From the NCBI GenBank assembly GCA_038502055.1, contig JAXRKN010000037.1, forward strand, positions 2,976,001-3,040,000: a stretch of DNA of 64,000 nucleotides. Reading direction: 5' to 3'. Source of the DNA: Tanytarsus gracilentus (taxonomy: Eukaryota > Arthropoda > Insecta > Diptera > Chironomidae). The notes under the pieces were generated by a model. That model was not told where the DNA came from. It ran no database searches and saw only the letters and a program-made list of their open reading frames with translations. The position numbers and the translations under genes are program-made. Within the stretch, counting starts at the first letter, position 1, and every line of letters starts with the position of its first letter. This document shows positions 35,721-47,865 of this stretch, in pieces.

Positions 35721-37886
35721 AATTTGAATAAAATATTAAGAAAGATTTTTTGGAAAAATCTTAAAAATTTGAGACGACAAAAAATGTTCTTTAAAAAACT
35801 CAAATTCAAAATTTTTTAAAAATTCTTTTGACTGTTTAATTTTATGAATTTTTTGGATTGCTTTGATAATTACTTTTTGAATATAAAAATTACGTTATAA
35901 ATTTACTGAGTTTTTTCATGTGATTTTCTTTAACGTATTTTTTAAATTTAAAAATAAGGTACCAAAAATTTAATTATCAAAGTAAGCGAAAAAACTTGAG
36001 TTAGTTTTATGAATTTTTTACTTTTTTGTATTGCAACGCCAAATTTAGATTAGAATAAATTGTTAATTTATAAACAAGTGTTCTAAACCTCCTATGTATT
36101 CTGTCCTTGACTTACAGGCGTGGCTTTCACACGATTAAATTAATCTAATTTATATTCTCGTGACTAATCAGTGATTCGAAAAAAAAACTATCTCATTTAT
36201 TCCAGGAATTTTTAAACTTTCTTTTCTTCTAGAAACGTCTCTCCATACAAATTTATTTGATGTATAATTCACCTCGGGTCCATTCACTCAATCATCGCAT
36301 TAAAAGATTTTCGGCCTCACAATTTGTTCGATGACAAATTTTTAAATGCTTTTTAAACGCAGCCAACAAAAGAAATTTTTTTTCGACAAAAATCACACAC
36401 GCGACCGAGTGAGAGACTTTCACCTCAATATCATCATCGTCTGCCGATGTCTAATGAAAGCGCACGTAATTCATAATAAAGGCAGAGTTTTTTATGACAT
36501 GAAATTTGAATTTTTAAAAAAGACTTTTTTGCGGTGCGACAAGACTCCGCATTTTACACGCAATGGCTGACTTTTTTTGGACAAATCGTTTGGTGGTGCA
36601 ATAACTTCATCTCGATTAAATCTTTTCAGTTAAATTTGCTTTTAATTTTTAACCGAATCAATTTTTTGATAGCAATCAAAAAAGTGTGAACGAAAAAAGA
36701 GTTTCTTAATTAACTAGCGATGGATAAAAATTTGAGCAAATAAAGTTTTATTTTGCGTGCCTCTGAAAATCGAAAGTGAAACTTCCCGTTATACGAAACT
36801 GTGGAAAAATCTCTTCATTTGATCTTGAACTCTCCTTTTACAGCTTAAAATCATCGACTTTAAATCTTATTTATTGTCCATTAAAATTTAATGTTATTGA
36901 AATTAAATTGAAAGGAAGAAAAAATTTCACGTTCATAAATCTTTCGTGTGCGATTATCGATGGATTTATGCATGCAACTATGTTTGGCAGTAATGAGACA
37001 TTTAATTGAGTAATGATCGTCGTGGGAGAATGTCTTCGCTGATTAATTGCGTCTGTTCACAGAAAGTGACAATAATGGTGAGCACTTTATGGAGTCGTGA
37101 ACACGTTATTTGACATCCATTCGTTCACACACTGCCACAGAGGGTAAAAACTATCTAATTAACGTGAGTTTCGCATAAATTATGCAAATCATCTATCGAT
37201 AGCTATTAAAATGTTGTTTTACAACCTTCTCAACTCATCAATAACGAAAACAAATTGCCAATGATGGCTCTCGATGACATTCGCATGCGTTTGAAAAAAA
37301 TTTAATGTTTCAGTCGTGTCAAAGATCGTTAAACAAAAAAAGTGTCATTGCTTTAAGATTTTTGATGACTTAAAACATATTTTAAGCAAGTTCAAACAAT
37401 TGTGACACTAATTAATTGTCTTTAGTGTTTCTCACCTCAATACAGATTTTTCATAGTTCACAAAAAAATTTATTCAAATCACGAGCTCAAGACAATTGCT
37501 ATTTTTTGCCTTTACAACCGCTCAGAAAATGTTCACTAACCTTCGCAATAGTCGGAGAGTGAATGTGAGACGCGTGTATCTGTATAATATTGACCACTAT
37601 ACACTCGAGATTTGTCATGATTTGAAAGGATATCTCGCAAATTGCCATATGCGCCTTATTTTTTAAGACTTTATCATTTGTCGGCATTGATTGTAATCTC
37701 AAACGCGATTACGAGATTTTTAGATTTATATCATATCGATATAAAATAGCAGTAAATTTTTGTGGTAGCTAAAGTCACAAGCGCAGCAAGAGAGAGAAAA
37801 ATTAGTCTTGTGTGTTAATTACGCAAATATTCATGAACCGTAATTTAGTGATGCAAAAATAGGGTGAGAGATCGCTTGTTCGCTTA
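35721..37886. other. Gene-free region
   Basis: AT-rich sequence with short open frames only; nothing recognisable apart from the AATAAA at 35727 belonging to the preceding gene. Confidence 0.5.
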
Positions 37887-38976
37887 TGTAAGAATTTGTC
37901 AGTGTGTAGATTAGATTAGATTACAGTCAGGTAGCCACTACCGAAGTAGGAAGACGTCCGACGCAACCTCACATGATTGACCCGCGATTCCTCAGAAAAG
38001 CGAAGCCTAGTGGGCTACTTAGGCAAGTATCTACAGTCGATACGAACCACAGGTACGAACACACCCCTGACTGGAGTAAATACAATTAGATAATCATTAG
38101 TGAGAACCGATGCCGGGCAAACACCCTCTATCATCGGCTTTGGTTAATAGGGAATTTTAAAATACCTTTACGGCAATGTTAGTGTGTTAGTGTTTTTTTT
38201 TGTAAGTTTTTGTTTTCGAATGATTTTTTGTTTGTAGTTTCTAGAGAAACTACGGCTAAGAACAGTCTTGTTTACTGAGCAGATATTACAGTTTCCAACT
38301 AATCAAAACCAAATCAACATTTTATTTGTCTCAAATCACTTGGAGAAAAGCCGTGATTCCACCACTACCTTCCTCAACTGAGACTAGTGTACACAGTTGG
38401 TGTGTCGAGTCAAAATATATGTCCGTTGTCCATTTTAGAACAATCACAAACACAAACCCTCCCTCGAGATCGAAGTGTGCAAATCCCTTAACTCCTATCT
38501 ATAAATATCCTTTGGAACAAAATTAAAACAAAATTACAAGTCCCTGGCTGACATTTTTATTTTGAAAACGAAATTTACCCAATTCACTCATCAACAAAAA
38601 AAAACTTCCCCTGTTTAACCTAAACTTGTTTCAAAATAACTCCATTTCCGTTCCTCAACTGATCCTTACTGGAATTCAGTTGGACCCTGTCACACTTTTA
38701 CCAAAATAAATTACATTACATTACATAGTTACCCATGAAAGTTTTCTTGAAAAATCCTCAATGGACAATTTTTCCAAAACAGACTTCCTTCCTTCCAAAT
38801 TGAATGTACTCGAACATTTTCTGTCACTACCTGTCCTAATCTAACTAACAAGCCACTTTTACCGACCCTAGCACTGCCAAAACCCAATTAATCACCGGAG
38901 CAAATAATTTTTGCAACTCACTTTTTCAACGCACACTTCGATCTCTCCAATTTGTAAGAATTTGTCAGTGTGTAGA
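37887..38976 (-). mobile_element. Non-coding retroposon B, 24-bp target duplication
   Basis: A 24-bp perfect direct repeat (37887-37910 and 38953-38976, starting TGTAAGAATTTGTC) brackets 1042 bp at 37911-38952. Read on the minus strand it begins AAATTGGAGAGATCG and ends GGCTACCTGACTG followed by TAATCTAATCTAA. The GCTACCT-to-tail arrangement matches the 3' end of element A at 18.7 kb. Both also share AGTTGGAAAC and CAAGACTGT blocks and CAACTG...CAGTTG hairpins beside TTCCTC. No reverse transcriptase frame exists. A TTACA simple repeat lies inside near 38711. It is classed as a LINE-mobilised non-coding element, or possibly a heavily deleted LINE; the superfamily is unknown. Confidence 0.85.
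38368..38690 (-). repeat. Hairpin modules inside retroposon B
   Basis: Two modules like those of element A. CAACTG 38375-38380 pairs with CAGTTG 38394-38399, preceded by CCTTCCT. CAACTG 38656-38661 pairs with CAGTTG 38677-38682, preceded by GTTCCT. A further small stem near the 3' end (37938-37949) reads CTAC-TTCG-GTAG on the minus strand, an unusually stable UUCG tetraloop as RNA. Confidence 0.65.
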
Positions 38977-41430
38977 AGAAAAAATAATTTACTTGTCTCT
39001 CGTGCTCGATCGTTGACTCGCGCGTGCTTATTATTACTTTTTTTTTTTGATGAAGTTGATAAACAAAAATAATCTCGATAAGAGATTTTATGAAAATTGT
39101 TGACGTAAGTGGATTAGCATTTCAATGGTCTTCTCTCTTTCTTTTATGAGCTGCGCTATGTCAATGGCGATGTTAACAAGCATTAATTAAGGTGTCTCTT
39201 CGAATGGCTTTTCTTGATGATTTCATTTATCAATTTGAAAACAAGGGAAAATTATTGTTAATTGATCAATTCAAAGCGGAAGGTGGCGCATGTGGAGATC
39301 CGATTATTAATTATGTAACTTTTTAATGATGAAATTTTTAAGGTACTTTTATTAATTAAAAACTTGATTTGGTGTTTCACACTTTGATGAAAAAAATAAT
39401 TAATTTAACATATATTTTTCAATTTAAAATAATGAAACAATGCAAAAATTAAAATTAACATTCAATCATAAAAGTCATTAAGTGTGGCATCCTCCGTTGC
39501 ACTAATTCCATCAGCATCCGTTAATTAGATGAAAAATTCTCTTGTATTTAGCACAAACAGCTATTTAAACAATTATCTCGCATATTGAAGTCTATAATTG
39601 CAGTTCTAACCTCAAAAGCAAGCAACATAACCTCAATTTTTATTGTCTTGAAAAATAATATAAATCTTGAGTCTCTCGACGAGAAACAATGCATCCATTA
39701 CTGAATCGCGATTATGGATTTCCTCAATAGTTTTGCTATACATTTTTATTTAGATTGTTGCGCATAGTCCACTTTTATTTAAAAGATGTGTGCACATATG
39801 TGTGCTTAAAATTGCATAACCTTCAACATCATAAATAAAAAAAATATTTTTTTATATATTGGACAATGATTTAAATTACGAGATCACGAGAAGGTGTGAA
39901 GTAAAAAAAGACACAGAAGTTACTGAATGTAAAATTTTCAATTTTCGACCACACGCAATTATTTTTTTGGAGACGTTTGATTTAAGGATTATTAGCCTTA
40001 ACATAAAAGGAAAAGTAAATTATTATATTTCACTTTTACTGCGGCGTACTTTAAACACTTGCAATTAAAACCAGAGAAGCATTATCGAAAAGCAATTATC
40101 ACTATGAAAAAAACATTTTGCATGGGACTGAACGTATTTTATTGTTTCATGAGCGAATTGACCGAGAGATTGTTAAATAAAATGCTTGCACCAGTGTCGG
40201 AGTAATTAAAGGCAATGAAATTGAAAATCGATTTTGTTGTGGGGCAGAGTAAGAGGCGATCGAACAATTAAAAATATAAAATCGTTTTAACGTGTGAGCA
40301 AAATTGAGCTTTAAAGGTATTAATTTAAAGAGCGGTGACATTTAAATATTATTCGTGTGAAAAATATTTTAAGACAAGAATATTTCTTAATACATTTGAA
40401 TTCTGCAAAACAAATAAATCAAAGTCATGAGTTTTAAATTGTTTTCAACATCTAGATCTATCTCACCATGATAGTGTCACAGATATGGTCAATTGTTTCA
40501 AAGCAGACCACCGTCATGCAAAAGATACCACTGACACAGAAGTTATAAAAAAATTTACGCAACTGAAACTGACAAATTGCACTTAATTTTTTATTTCTCG
40601 CATTTGACATTTTCAGTTGTGCTAAAATTTGTTCCGTGACATGCTTTTGAGATTAAAGTGAACTTTTTATAGAGGATTTAATTAATTTATAAATTTTGCT
40701 CAATATTGAAAAAAACACCTGCAAGGGTCTCAATTAAAACTTTTTCTTATAAACATTTAAAATTTAAGCGATAAAGACAGAGAAAATTAAAAAATTGCAT
40801 AAGTATGTGACTCTCACTGTCGTTTAATTTCTTTCAAGCAACTTACAATGGAGCAATTTTCCAGCAAACGGTTTGTGGACACAAAGACCATTCAATTGAC
40901 TGGGTTGGCTTGTGCCGTTTCGATAATGTATTAAAATGTGTGTGTTGTATACATATTGAAAGAAACTGAGAGTTGTTTGGAGTATCGTGCGGCAGTTGTG
41001 GCGGCAATCGTCGAATAGTTTGAGCACCAAGCTCCGTTGCATAATGTCCAACCTGCCATAAAAGTGCTCAAAGTGATTTCATTTTATGGTTATGATTCCA
41101 GTTTTTTTCATTCACCTCTAACTTCACAAAATGCACTTTTTTTGCAGCCGCGAAAGAGTTCAAGAAACTTTTTTTAGGATCGTTCAAGTTTGAAGATTTT
41201 TTTCAATCAGATGTTTTAAAAAAATGTCCACAAAAAATCTCAAGGCTTGGCCATTAAACACAATCAAAAAAGATTTGAAAGCATGCTAATATGAAAAAAT
41301 GTTTCAAACCCACGTGGTTTCCCGTCCCACTTGTAAAGATCAGTGTTTAAAATCAAGTATAAAAAATGATTTAAGTCAATCGGACACTTTGTGTTTGTTC
41401 GCCATTCCTAAAAATGTTTGTATTGATTCC
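38977..41430. other. Gene-free region with one candidate exon
   Basis: AT-rich and without a supported gene except for the weak candidate exon at 40847-41052. Other open frames are short and carry no recognisable motif. Confidence 0.45.
40847..41052 (-). other. Candidate orphan exon (weak)
   Basis: A 206-base stretch with clearly higher GC than its surroundings. On the minus strand it is preceded by TTTTATGGCAG and followed by GTAAGT, a perfect donor. One frame is open across it (translation includes SLVLKLFDDCRHNCRTIL and GLCVHKPFAGKLL), but at least one other frame also looks open and I recognise no domain. The upstream pyrimidine tract is poor. It could be an exon of a gene with very long introns, a conserved non-coding element, or a transposon scrap. 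Confidence 0.25.
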
Positions 41431-41830
41431 TGGTCAATCACGAGTTAACGATACACATAAGCCATATTTGAAAAATGGACATTATGGCTGTCCGTGGCAC
41501 TACTGGCCGTCCATGATGGACATTCATAAAAATCATAATCCATTCGATTTTTTATAACGATACCCATAAGCATAGTTCTGAAAAATACATTTTGGCTGTC
41601 CGTGGCACTACTGGCCATCCATGATGACATTTCAAAATATTTATATTATAATTTCAAATAATAAATATTAAAAATGGACATTTTGCTTTTTTAAAAATAT
41701 AATATTTGGTAATTTAAATAAATAATCATTTCTTGTCCAATCACGAGTTCAACGATACCCATGAACCATATAAGAGAAAATTTTATGAAAAATGGAGTTA
41801 TGGGTATGGAAATAGTATTAAAAAAAAAAA
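41431..41830 (+). repeat. Degenerate tandem repeat, period about 109 bp (family of the 5.95-kb repeat)
   Basis: Unit 1 starts at CGATACACATAAGC (41449) and unit 2 at CGATACCCATAAGC (41558). Each contains GAAAAAT, GGCTGTCCGTGGCACTACTG and GCC-TCCATGATG. A third, more diverged start is CGATACCCATGAACC at 41753, preceded as in unit 1 by (T)CCAATCACGAGTT (compare 41433 and 41736). The core also occurs inverted at 5951-6007. No coding capacity and no flanking duplication found. Class unknown; satellite-like or a fragment of a larger non-autonomous element. Confidence 0.7.
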
Positions 41831-44800
41831 TATAAAAAAAAATTAAAACTTGAAGTTTAGCTGGTCCAGGGAGAGATCTCGCTTGTAAGAGGAGGAGGAA
41901 GAGGACGGAATACACAAAAGCGTTACACCACTTGGGAAAAAGCTTGAAAATGGAGATTTTAAGTGACTTTATCTCGACTCTCAGAGCGGATAAAATGATC
42001 GGAGCGGATGGATGTGAGGAGAAATCCTTGAAAATTCTTGTTTCGCTCAGTCAGAAAGATCAAGACTGTGTGTGTGTTTTTGAATGCGAGAGAATTTATT
42101 TAAACTAGTTTTATTGCGTGCAGGTGGAAACTTCAACGGAACTTCCTCAAATTCATCATAAATTAGAATTTATTGAATAAGAATATTTTGTGAACGAGCC
42201 ATTATGCAAAAATTAAATTTTAATTATTCGATGATCGAAACTTAAAGGTGTTAAATGCTTGTGACTCATTTATTCAAAATTTTACACTTAAAAATTAAGG
42301 CACAAAAAATATGTTCATTTGACATTTTAGCAAGTCCTAAACGAGTTTCATAATACATTTTTTGTGGTCTCTTGAAATTTTTCTACTTTTTCTTCTGGCC
42401 ATTAAACTTTTTCTTCTTTCCAGTGTCGATTTTAGCAATTAACGATAGTCACATATAAAGTGATTATGATCACCAGTCGCTTTTTTCAAGACCACATCGA
42501 AATAAAGATAAATTTCGGTGACCTGCAATTTCTGAATTACATAATAAAGTCAAAGCTAAAATGTAGATCATGTGAAATGTGCTTAACAGTAAGAGATACT
42601 GCATTAAATGAATTTTTTTATAACGTGCGAACAAGTTGATTTATTGATGCTTTCAGTTGTTAAATTTTTTACGTATTCACATATGCTGCTGACTGCTTAC
42701 GTACATACATTTATGCTCATAAATTTATCTCACCATGCCCAGACCGATCAGACAGATTTAAATTGTGATAATGATCGACTAATGCTTCAATTTCATAATA
42801 AATTTTTTCGCGCATAATTTTTCAGCGGGCGAAGAAATTATTAAACGCAAGTCATTGAACTAAACGCTCGATAAAAAAGGAGCGCGCGAGATTTTGATTG
42901 ACATTTTGATGTAGTTAGCAAAACGGTAGTTGGGCGAAGTTGAAATCGAATTAATTTCCAATTCCAAACGCATTACTTGCGTATGTTGCACCATTAGTTC
43001 ATTTTCAATTTCAGACAGCTCTCAAAATGGCCTTTCTAAGAAATCTTTTCAATAGTCTCAGCACACACAACCCACAAGTTGTTGTTACCTTGCAGAAAAA
43101 AAAAATATTTTCAACTGAATTTAGAAACTCTTGGTTGGAATTTAAATTTATCTCTCACATTGCAGTGAAAATTCTTTCGGAAATTTTATAAAAGTAGGTG
43201 AAATTTTTGGCTCGCATTTAAAAAAAATTGAGTTGAACGAAAATTCCGATAGAATTTATAAAATGAAACTAATGACCTAAAGCAACTCAAGGATTGAAAG
43301 AAATAAAAATTCTAACGTAGTTTTAGAGCAGTAAACTCAAAATCCAGGAAATTTATCTAATTCCTGTTCGGTTTAATAACTCATGAAAAATTTTTTAATT
43401 GAAAGTGAAATTTTTCTCATGATTGTACATATTTAAATTGAAAGCATTTTAAATGCAAGAAATGAAATCATTAGACGCAGAATTTATGCATATGACAGCC
43501 CACTTAAACCGATAGCACTAATGCATTATTCACCATGAGAAATTGCAATAAATTACGCGTGTATTTGAATTTTAATATTCCTACAACCTGCTAGAGCATT
43601 ATGCTCACAATTGCAGCTCATGTTTATGCTCATTTGAAACTTAAGCGGTGAGATTTTGAACTTTGGGAAATCTTTAACTGTTGTTTAATTTTATATATGT
43701 TTGCGTCCATGTTATAGTTAAAAGTGAAATTCAACTTTAAGCGCGGGAGAAAAACAATCTCTGGTAAGTTCGAGTCAATAGCAAAAGTTGAAAAGATTGT
43801 CTTTTGCTAACGAGTTTTTAGTTTCAACGCGAGAAAGTTTCAATTAACCGCATAAAAGATAATTTAATTTTTATGAAAACTTTTTTGTTCAATCAGGTGA
43901 ACCGATTTAATAATCAAAATATTAAAAGCGTTAGAAATTTTTAATTGATTTGTTAGTGATTTAAAAAAGGCGTTTTATTTCCAAGTTCCTCAGCTCGAAT
44001 TAAATAATTAATCGATACTTTCTCAACTAATAATAGAGAAAACCTTTAAAACGTCAACGAATGTGTTAGTTCTTACAATTTAATTTTACTAGACTTTCTC
44101 TCAATGGGTTGAAACTTATAAAAGTACACATGCATGGAATAATGAATATAAATTTCATGCAAAACTCAACTCGGAATTTACTTTTAGCAAAAATAAAATC
44201 TGGTTCATGAGAAATCAAATAAAAATGTGGTCTTATACAAAAAAAATTGATCGGGCATGTATTTTATTTAAAGGTATATTTTTCTAGACAACTCTACAAC
44301 AACAGCAATCAACTGAAGGTCGACCAGATTCGCTTTTAACAACTCCATCGTGTGCCTTATATTTTTGAGTTATTATTTAACCGATCGCAAAACAAAACTA
44401 CTTTATTTTAAAGGTAGATCGCGCAAAATGAAATCAAAAGTTTTTTTTGCCGACCAGCTGAGAATATTAAGCACGAAATGATAAGATCAGTTTGCGTTCA
44501 TGTAAAATTTATACTTTTTGACCCAAAAAAAGAGTTAACGAATGAAGATAAAAAGAGAAGTGAAGAAAAGATGTTGAGGGCAACGATGGCATCATAAAGA
44601 TCCAAAATTAAAATTTGCTTTCGATTGAAAAGCGAGTAAAAAATTGGAATCGAATTGATTTTCATATTTTTAAAAGAAATCTCTCATAGTTTAAATTTCA
44701 GTTGCGCTTTTATTTGTTTTCACTTTACGAGACACCGGAGAGCTCGGACACGACACTATGTCGGTGAATTATGAATGATTGAAATGTCACCAAGTCGCAT

Positions 44801-46378
44801 ACATTCTGTATAATTTTGATGATATATTCACGAAGTTGCTTTGTGCACCGCATTAACAATGAAGTGAAAATATTGCTTTTTTATGCTTTCAACACTTCTC
44901 TTCTCTCCTTACCGTCGATCAGTCCGCGATTATTATTTTTTTTGTATGCAAATCTTGAGAATTTTTTATATTTTTTGAGAACTACAAATTTTCCATTCAT
45001 AAACGACGTGATTGTCTGAAGAATTCTTGCATAACACAAGGCTAAATACTCATTGAAATGCCATCCGAGAGTCACCGCGAATATATTTTTTGTCGTCAAG
45101 ATACAATGCAGCATTCAAGACGGTAATTAAGCCAACGACTCTCTCTAATTCATTGTGCAGACTGCACTTTTCAATAGTTTCACTTTGCATCGCGATGCTT
45201 TTTCATGTGTTAAGATAAACCTCATAAAAAGTGTTTATTAGAATGGCACCGAAAAAAAAGTGCAACTTTCTTCTCTTTTCAAATAATTTTCTTGAGTGGT
45301 TTTTAAAAGTAACCTGCATATTCACTCTACCGTGATGGAAATCTATTTTTCCATTTCAAAAACTATTTATTTTCCTTAAATGTGCACTTAAACTCACCAT
45401 CTTGAGTTGAGAATCAATTAATCCTCGAAACAATGTCGTAGATTGAAAAACAATTTTTTTATGATTATTAGTCTTTGCAACTGCACTCCAACTTTCTTTT
45501 TAAGTGTCGAATGTGAAGAAAAAATTTCACCAACCAAGTGGAAAGTAGCAAAAAAGAGTTTTTCAAAATTTATTTTTTTTTCGTTTTCAAATTTCAATTT
45601 TTTTCCTCTTTTTTTGTGATCTAAGTAACACTTCAATACACTTTCATGCAATTTTTTTTATGCAAGAAATAATCCACAGTCAGAAAAATTTCCCAATATT
45701 TCACTTATGTGAGATATTTGCGCAACTTTTAGAGCTCGTTAAAAAAAATTAAATTCAAATATAAAACTCAAAAAGTGAACGACGTTTTCCAATCCGTTAC
45801 TGATCTCGGCGCTGTTAAAATAGAGACTGAATGTTATTTCTTGAGACAACAGTTTTCAACGGCAGACTGAATGAGCAGCAAGCATATTGTCGGAGAAAAA
45901 GAAGTGTACGACGAGGTAAGGAAAGCTTATGCTTCGTTTGTATTTCACGTCGATGTCTATGATGATTATGGCCGTTGTTGTCGTGGTTGTATAGAGAGAT
46001 AATAATGTGCAACATTGCAAATCAATATACACGCAATCTCTCTTCAAAATCGGTTCACATTTACATGTATTGAACTAGTTTGAGTTTAGATGTGAGCTTT
46101 CGGAGATGTTTTTGTTGAGCTTTCAAAAGCTCTCTCGTTCGTTCAACCCCACTATGTGGTGGAGGTTTCTTTAATTTTTGATTCAATTTTTTTTCAGTTC
46201 AGTTGAAGTAAATAAAATGTTCAGCATTTATTAATTATTTTTAAATAATTAGTAAAAATTTGTGAGTTTAATGATTATGTAGAATATAATAAATAAAATT
46301 TAAGCCTTATCTAAAATTTGAAAGGTTAAACTTTTTTAAATTATAAGTAACGCTAAAATATTTTGAATTTTTCAATTG
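41831..46378. other. Gene-free region
   Basis: AT-rich, short open frames only. I see no gene, RNA gene or mobile element that I can support here. Confidence 0.5.
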
Positions 46379-46919
46379 ATTGTCGATAGTGTATTGTTTG
46401 GGTGTGGGGTGGCTAATTGTAATAGCGTAGCTGATGTTCGATCATTTGTGCTTCCCTTTTGCAATGCCATTTTTCAGACTTTTTATTGCTCTTATGATGC
46501 TCGTATACGCAAGGTGCAACTTATGAGCGATTCCATTTTCTCAGAGGAATCCTCAGTGATTAGCGCCTTCTTTTTAGGCAGCCGCACCTCAGTGATTGCG
46601 CCTTCCCTTGGCAGCGCACTCTCTGGAATTATGGGGTGGGACTAATCGTCATACTCGCCCCGCACACGGCCCACACTCTTAGCTCTGGAATTGTGAAAAC
46701 GAAATATTACGGATGGGCCAATGGTACGTTCTTTAATGTGTCCGTTCCACATTTCAACTCACGACCAACACAAGAAACGAGCTTGGCGGATGGAACTGAG
46801 AAAAACACTCGACGGTCACCCATCTAATACACAGTATGAGACAAATGTCGCTTAACATTGTCAGTGTACGCTCAATCCAATGAGCTATTAAAGTGATTTC
46901 TCAGCTCATTGTCGATAGT
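46379..46919 (-). mobile_element. SINE-like element with tRNA/5S rRNA-like head, 12-bp target duplication
   Basis: The 12-base direct repeat ATTGTCGATAGT (46379-46390 and 46908-46919) flanks 517 bp that are more GC-rich than the surroundings. On the minus strand the head (from about 46890) reads TAGCTCATTGGATTGAGCG, resembling a tRNA A box. It is followed by CACTGACAATGTTAAGCGAC and, about 20 bases on, TTAGATGGGTGACCG. The last two blocks match in order and spacing the 3' half of animal 5S rRNA (GAAGTTAAGCAAC ... TGGATGGGTGACCG), the part containing its internal pol III promoter. The remaining 400 bases form the body, with a GCGC(A/T)AATCACTGAGG-type repeat near 46545-46605. There is no poly-A tail. 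Open frames on the plus strand here are chance. Best reading: a pol III-transcribed SINE of the 5S-derived class. Confidence 0.7.
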
Positions 46920-47865
46920 AAAGAGACATAAATTAACTAATCATGCATTTTACCTTCATTTAAAATTATTGTGTACAAAAATAAATTTAAATAAATTTTT
47001 GGAAACTAAAAATTAAACAAGAAAAGTTTTGGAATCTCTGGTATGGTATCGAATATTTTTTTCAACGAGAATATTTCCGATAAATAATATTTTCTAATTA
47101 GCAGACGACAAACTTAATTCTGTTCCTATTCCGTGCTGATATTAAATTCAATGTTAACATCATAATCTTCCGTAATTAGAACAGATTCGATTTAAAATTT
47201 TATTATCAAAGAATCGAATCTGATTAGTTTAAAATTATATTGAACTTCCGTCACTAAAATCTACCTTCCTGATAGATATCTGTTAATCAATAAACGGTGT
47301 CGAATATGTTCTGAAATTCTGTCCTATTGAGAAATTAATTTTTTACGTTAAAATAATAAAACAGATCAATTAGAACAAAAAAATGTTTATTTATGCTTCA
47401 ATATCTTTGACATTTATTTTATTTCCCATCATCATCACATTAAATGTCATGCGTTCAATTCATTTTAATTTTCCATTTAAATTCACCCTCATTCGTTTGC
47501 AAGTTGATACATTTAGAGCCAATATTTTCCAATTCATCAATTTTTCATGTAGAATGTGCAATCAGAAAAATATTTTTCCGCGAGTAAAAATTTGTGCACG
47601 GTAAATAGAGTTTCAACATTGAGATAAAAAATTTATTAGAGCTTTTTGAAATTTTTAAGAGTTGGCAGCATTTGTGGATACGATCGGAAAAGCGTCATAA
47701 GTTTAAAACTATTTCGATGAATTTTTAAAAATATACAAAATCATATCCATAAATGCTTTAATCAACTCTTTTGCATATTCATATCTTCATCATCACTTAT
47801 TTCGATTCAGCGCCATCAACATATGCAAATAAAATACTTAAAATTGGCTGAAGAAAAGCTAGTCT
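46920..47865. other. Spacer downstream of LZTR1
   Basis: AT-rich. The end near 47865 should contain the 3' untranslated region of the minus-strand LZTR1 gene. No other feature seen. Confidence 0.5.

Noticed and set aside
46376..46645. Open frames of 89 and 63 codons on the plus strand with normal-looking amino acid composition
   Set aside because: They lie wholly inside the SINE-like element bounded by a 12-bp target duplication and run antisense to it; GC-richness explains the long frames.
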